From CBDCLY01 sp965218715 (GTDB taxonomy: Bacteria; Bacteroidota; Bacteroidia; Flavobacteriales_E; Vicingaceae), in assembly GCA_965218715.1 (NCBI GenBank), contig CBDCLY010000010.1:1-12249 (forward strand): a stretch of DNA of 12,249 nt, read 5' to 3'. The notes beneath the pieces were generated by a model that saw nothing but the letters and a program-made list of their open reading frames with translations, was not told where the DNA came from and did not search any database. This document shows, in pieces, positions 8,522 to 12,249 of the stretch (the stretch's first letter is position 1; each line of letters begins with the position of its first letter). The position numbers and the translations under genes are program-made.

Positions 8522-8522
8522 G

Positions 8523-10210
8523 ATGATGAAGAAAGTAATGGAAAATAGTTTTAAGTTGATAATAATCTGCCTCTTGGCGCATACTGGTTCAATACTGAAT
8601 GCTCAAGAGTCTTTGCCTTCCGATACCTTTAAAATAATAAAGGCCTATCAACCCATCCTAAAAGATGCCAACAAGAAAAGCTTTGAACCTCAAATAGATG
8701 ATAAGCCAGTTAAGTTAAAAACTGAATTGGATTATTCATTTCATTAAAAAACAAGTCCCAGTTAGTTTTTTCAGTAGAATCCATAAGCCCAGCAAAAATT
8801 AAGGGTGAACCATTGGTTAAATTGTATAATGCTTATGCAAAAATAGGGGTAGGTAACGCAGTTATACCTTTTGCAGAGTTGGGCTACTCTAGTTTAAGGT
8901 CAAAAAAATATTCCATAGGAACTCATATTAATTATCGGAGATTAAATGAGTTAAATAAAATAAAAGATAGCGATTGGAGTGAGTTGGGTGTTTCTCTATT
9001 TGGACAACGATTTTGGAAAAAACATACCCTATCAGCAGGGATGGGTTTTGAGAAAGAGGATTATAACTATTATGGGTTTCACCAAACCTACCCAAAAGAC
9101 TTTTTCATTAATCCACCTGATTTGGCGCAGAGCCTTAATCGTTTCGACGTAGATGTTAAATTGCTAAGTACTAAAAAGGACTCGTTCAACTTAAGGTATC
9201 AAGGAGAATTAGATTACAAGTTAACACAAGCGAAAGAAGACTTGCAAGAGCATTATGTTACTGCTAATGTTCAATTGAGTCAGTTCGTAGGAGCAGAACT
9301 TTATAAGGTTGATGTAATTGCTGACATCAATGATCACCCTGTAAATACGAGTAGCATCTTGGGCTTAAAACCAAGCATCAGCACTCTGGGCGAAAACTTT
9401 AAAATATTGGCTGGCTTAGGGGCATATCTTAATGCTGGGAGTGATAATGATTTTCACTTTTATCCTTTGGCCGAGCTTAAATACAATGCATTGGAAGATG
9501 TATTAGTGCCATATGCAGGTTTGTCTGGAGGGATTCAACGAAATAATTTTAGGGCATTTAGCAATGTAAATCTATTTGTAAGAGAAGGAATCCCATTGAT
9601 TAACACCAATCAAAAGTATGAGGTATATGGAGGAATTAGAGGAACTTTAAGCCAAAGCTCATCTTTTAACTTAAGTGCTACACACCAAAATCTAGAAAAT
9701 GCATATTTCTTTGTTAAGAGTTATCCCATTTCTGGATTTACCGATTATCAGTTTAGTGTAGTCTATGATGATTTGAAAGAATTAAAACTCCAAGCAGAAT
9801 ACGCCTATCGTTCAGATGAGAAACTAAAAGTGTTTTTAAAAGCTCAATATTTTAATTATTCTACCAAAAACGAAACGGAAGCATGGCATCGGCCAGAGCT
9901 TATTGTTAATCTAAATGGGATTTATAGCCTTCGTCAAAAATTAAATGTGAGTTTAGATCTATTCTTTTGGGGAGAGCAATCGGCTAGATCATTTGAGCAA
10001 GATCCTAATGCACTGCCAGGAATCAATATGGAGAAGGTAGAAAAACTAGATGCATTTGTTGATGCCAACCTTGGTTTCGAGTATAGGTACACCAAGAAAT
10101 TAGCTGCATTTATTCGATTCAATAACATTGCTGGAGTGTCATATAAAAAGTACCAAGATTATCCTACACAAGGCTTTAATGTTCTTGGTGGCTTCAGCTA
10201 TTCTTTTTAG
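8523..10210 (+). CDS. Outer-membrane beta-barrel protein, conserved in Bacteroidota; two frameshifts
   Basis: The start is ATG 8523 (ATGATGAAG, 1 nt after the TPR stop), not the further-upstream in-frame ATG at 8472, because 8523 places a normal signal peptide at the N terminus (LIIICLLAHTGSILNA before Gln28). As written the frame stops at 8747 and resumes two frames on. Dropping one T at 8744-8745 (CATT) and one T from the T6 run at 8766-8771 gives HKKQVPVSFSVESISPAKIKG across the gap and a 561-aa product. The region DTFKIIKAYQPILKDA, then PAKIKGEPLVKLYNAYAK and YSSLRSKKYS, matches my recollection of an uncharacterised Bacteroidota family sometimes labelled TonB-dependent receptor-like. I see no TonB box or plug domain. 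The rest alternates amphipathic strands rich in Tyr/Phe and ends in GGFSYSF, with the C-terminal Phe expected of barrels folded by BamA. It probably works with the TPR protein; its role is unknown. Confidence 0.85.
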
Positions 10211-10253
10211 GTAAAAATCCCAAGCATTTTGTTAATTAATTGTTGATAAACAT

Positions 10254-10267
10254 CCTTTATTTAAAGG
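10254..10267. repeat. Small inverted repeat after the barrel gene
   Basis: CCTTT and AAAGG flank a 4-nt loop (ATTT), 43 bp after the barrel-gene stop. It could be a weak terminator stem, but no T-tract follows (CATTTCAG comes next), so termination activity is doubtful. Confidence 0.25.
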
Positions 10268-10281
10268 CATTTCAGCAAGTT

Positions 10282-10292
10282 CCCCTATGGGG
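10282..10292. repeat. GC-rich mini-hairpin in the gyrB promoter spacer
   Basis: CCCC-TAT-GGGG is a 4-bp all-GC dyad in an otherwise AT-rich spacer, ending 6 bp upstream of the gyrB -7 box, so it lies between the expected -33 and -7 positions. It may be an operator or a DNA element sensitive to supercoiling; both are speculation. Confidence 0.25.
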
Positions 10293-10298
10293 TTTCAT

Positions 10299-10306
10299 TA
10301 TCTTTG
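10299..10306 (+). promoter_or_regulatory. Putative -7 box of the gyrB promoter
   Basis: TATCTTTG matches TAnnTTTG exactly and lies 27 nt before the gyrB ATG, predicting a start near 10313 and a leader of about 20 nt. The expected -33 position (about 10275-10279) reads GCAAG, a poor match to TTTG, so any promoter here would rely on other contacts or an activator. Confidence 0.5.
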
Positions 10307-10333
10307 TTTAAACCTAGAAATTAACCTCAAATT

Positions 10334-12249
10334 ATGAGCGAGAAGGCCAAAGAAAATACAGATAAGAAAGATTATTCAGCATCAAATATACAGGTGCTTG
10401 AAGGCTTAGAAGCAGTACGAAAAAGACCGGCGATGTACATCGGTGATGTTGGCGTTAGAGGCCTGCACCATTTAGTGTATGAAGTAGTAGATAACTCAAT
10501 CGATGAGGCTCTTGCTGGGCATTGCGATAAGATTGAAGTAAGCATTAACGAAGACAACAGCATTACCGTCAAGGATAATGGACGTGGTATTCCTGTCGAC
10601 ATGCACGAAAAAGAAGGTCGTTCTGCTTTAGAAGTTGTTATGACTGTGCTCCACGCAGGTGGTAAATTTGATAAGGATACTTACAAAGTTTCTGGTGGTT
10701 TGCACGGTGTTGGTGTAAGTTGTGTAAATGCACTTATCAGAGCATATTAAAAGCAGACTGTATATAGAAACGGTAAAGTATACGAGCAAGAGTATGAACA
10801 GAGGTAAGGCCTCAAGTTTCCGGTTAAGGAAGATTGGGACAACCGATATTAAGAGGAACTACATTGTAACCTTTAAGCCTGATTCCACCATCTTTTACAC
10901 AAGTCTTAGAATACAGTTACGATACATTAGCAAACCGTCTAAGCGCGAATTGGCATACCTTAAACAAAGGAATAACACCTCTCATTTGGTAGATCTAGAC
11001 GTGCATAAAAAGGAAGATGGCGAACCACATTGAGGGTGAAACATTCCATTCAGAAGAAGGATTAAAAGAATTTATCAAGCTACCTTAGATGGAAATCAAG
11101 AGAAGGCCATTAATGAAAGATGTGATTTACTTTTGAAGGTGAAAAAAATGGAGTGCCTGTTGAGGTAGCCATGGTTTACAATACATCTTATGCAGAGAAC
11201 ATTTACACTCTTATGTAAATAATATTAACACGCATGAAGGCGGTACTCACCTTATCAGGATTTCCGAAGAGGATTAACTAGCATACCCTTAAAGAAATAT
11301 GCAGATGAATCAGGAATGCTATGCCAAATTAAAGTTTGAAATTAGCAGGAGATGATTTTCGCGAAGGATTAACAGCAATTATTTCTGTAAAGGTTCAAGA
11401 GCCTCAGTTTGAGGGGCAAACAAAAACTAAAGCTTAGGAAATAGAGGAGGTCTATTGCCTGCAGTTGACTCAGGCGGTATGGGGAAATGTTGTCTGATTA
11501 CCTTAGAAGAACATCCTAGATGATGCTAAAACATTATCGTTCAGAAAGTAATGATTAGCAGCACAAGCAAGACACGCAGCACAGAAAGGCTCGTGAAATG
11601 GTGCAGCGTAAGATCATGTAATGAGTATTGGCTCTGGTTTGCCAGGTAAATTAGCTGATTGTTCAGAAAAAGATGCATCCTTATGCGAAATATACTTAGT
11701 TGAGGGAGACTCGGCAGGTGGAACAGCAAAACAAGGTAGAGATAGAAAGTTTCAGGCAATTATGCCACTTCGAGGTAAAGATATTAAACGTGGAAAAAGC
11801 AATGCACCACAAAATATTTGAAAATGAAGAAATTAAAAATATTTATACAGCCTTAGGTGTTAAAGCTTGGAACTGAAGATGATTCAAAAGCTTTAGATGT
11901 TTCTAAATTAAGATACCATAAAGTAATCATTATGTGTGATGCCGATGTTGATGGTAGCCACATAGAAACATTGATTTTAACCTTTTTCTTCAGACACATG
12001 AAAGAATTGGTTGAAGGTGGAAACATCTATATAGCAACGCCACCACTTTATCTTGTTAAAAAAGGGAATCAATCTAAATATTGTTGGAACGACGATGAGC
12101 GAGATGAGGCAGTAAATGCAATGAAGGGAAGTGGAAAGGAGACCAGTGTTGGAATTCAGCGATATAAAGGCCTTGGGGAAATGAATGCAGAGCAATTGTG
12201 GACCACCACCATGGATCCTTCAGTAAGAACACTTCGTCAGGTTACCATA
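10334..12249 (+). CDS. gyrB: DNA gyrase subunit B; middle third riddled with frameshifts, 3' end beyond window
   Basis: GyrB supplies the ATPase and TOPRIM parts of the A2B2 gyrase that supercoils DNA. Codons 1-134 (10334-10735) are clean and hold the GHKL ATPase: Glu50 and Asn54 in EVVDNSIDEA, D81NGRG, and the ATP-lid GGLHGVGVS (121-129). From 10736 to 11865 the frame breaks about every 10-30 nt by small, mostly 1-nt insertions. Clear ones are 10736, 10746, 10759, 10800, 10832, 10896, 11780 and 11865. With these removed, family segments reappear in order: SEHLKAD, VYRNGKVYEQEYE, VTFKPDSTIF, TQVLEYSYDTLANRL, then the TOPRIM VEGDSAGG (from about 11699). Positions 11866-12249 are again clean: DADVDGSHI, QRYKGLGEMNAEQLW and TMDPSVRTLRQVTI. 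About 50 C-terminal residues are expected beyond the window. The open frames at 10728-11033 and 11621-11821 are pieces of this gene. The type II topoisomerase call is certain; gyrB over parE rests on the N-terminal sequence. As written it cannot be translated to a functional protein. Confidence 0.93.

Noticed and set aside
8472..8522. Upstream ATG extension of the barrel gene overlapping the TPR 3' end
   Set aside because: The extension would put 17 residues ahead of a normal signal peptide; ATG 8523 directly after the TPR stop is the better start.
8766..8771. T6 run as a programmed ribosomal frameshift or phase-variation site in the barrel gene
   Set aside because: A second, independent frame break with a stop lies about 20 nt upstream, so slippage at T6 alone cannot restore the frame; two sequencing insertions are simpler.
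10254..10267. Intrinsic terminator for the TPR-barrel operon
   Set aside because: The stem is only 5 bp and no T-tract follows, so it is listed only as a weak inverted repeat.
10728..11033. A 101-codon open frame that could be a small separate gene
   Set aside because: It contains GyrB segments (TTDIKR, VTFKPDSTIF, RELAYL, KEDGEPH) mixed with out-of-frame nonsense; it is a by-product of the indel swarm.
11621..11821. A 66-codon open frame with a TOPRIM motif, possibly a standalone small TOPRIM protein
   Set aside because: It is the GyrB segment MSIGSGLPGKLADCSEKD to MPLRGK in one frame; the GyrB sequence continues directly in the next frame after one extra G at 11780.

Overview
The window is an AT-rich stretch (estimated by eye at 35-40% G+C) from a member of the phylum Bacteroidota, most likely of the Cytophagales type. 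Four things point there: Bacteroidota-style promoters (TAnnTTTG -7 boxes, once with a TTTG -33 box 20 nt upstream) and no obvious Shine-Dalgarno sequences; signal peptides ending in '..AQ' or '..GQ'; a Bacteroidota-type GyrB; and a large periplasmic TPR gene next to a conserved outer-membrane barrel gene. The order assignment is inference.

Layout. (1) Positions 1-4574 are the end of a surface-polysaccharide (capsule/EPS/O-antigen) cluster. It holds the C-terminal part of a WbpP/TviC-like nucleotide-sugar 4-epimerase, a CpsB/YwqE-like PHP-family tyrosine phosphatase, and two GT-B glycosyltransferases. The peptidoglycan gene murB sits inside this block on the opposite strand. (2) Positions 4537-5232, minus strand, encode an FtsE-like ABC ATPase that overlaps the last glycosyltransferase tail-to-tail by 38 bp and has a clear Bacteroidota promoter. 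(3) Positions 5428-10210 are a two-gene operon: a signal-peptide-bearing TPR protein with about 21 recognisable repeats, then an outer-membrane beta-barrel protein starting 1 nt after the TPR stop. Both genes are broken by single-base insertions. Removing one T (7990/7991) restores a 1030-aa TPR protein, and removing two T's (8745 and one of 8766-8771) restores a 561-aa barrel protein. (4) From 10334 to the window end is gyrB, with its own promoter. Its first 134 codons and last 128 codons are clean, but the roughly 1.1 kb between them (10736-11865) carries about 40 small indels by eye, nearly all insertions, while the encoded GyrB residues stay recognisable segment by segment.

How the genes relate. 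The first block makes and assembles a surface polysaccharide; MurB and FtsE serve the cell wall and division; the TPR-barrel pair is probably an envelope module of unknown function; GyrB is half of DNA gyrase. I see no mobile element, CRISPR array, tRNA, rRNA, phage or defence genes. I do not see a new biological system here. The strongest unexplained signal, the frameshift swarm in gyrB, is best explained as uncorrected long-read sequence error rather than biology. The most interesting biology is the conserved TPR-barrel pair of unknown role.
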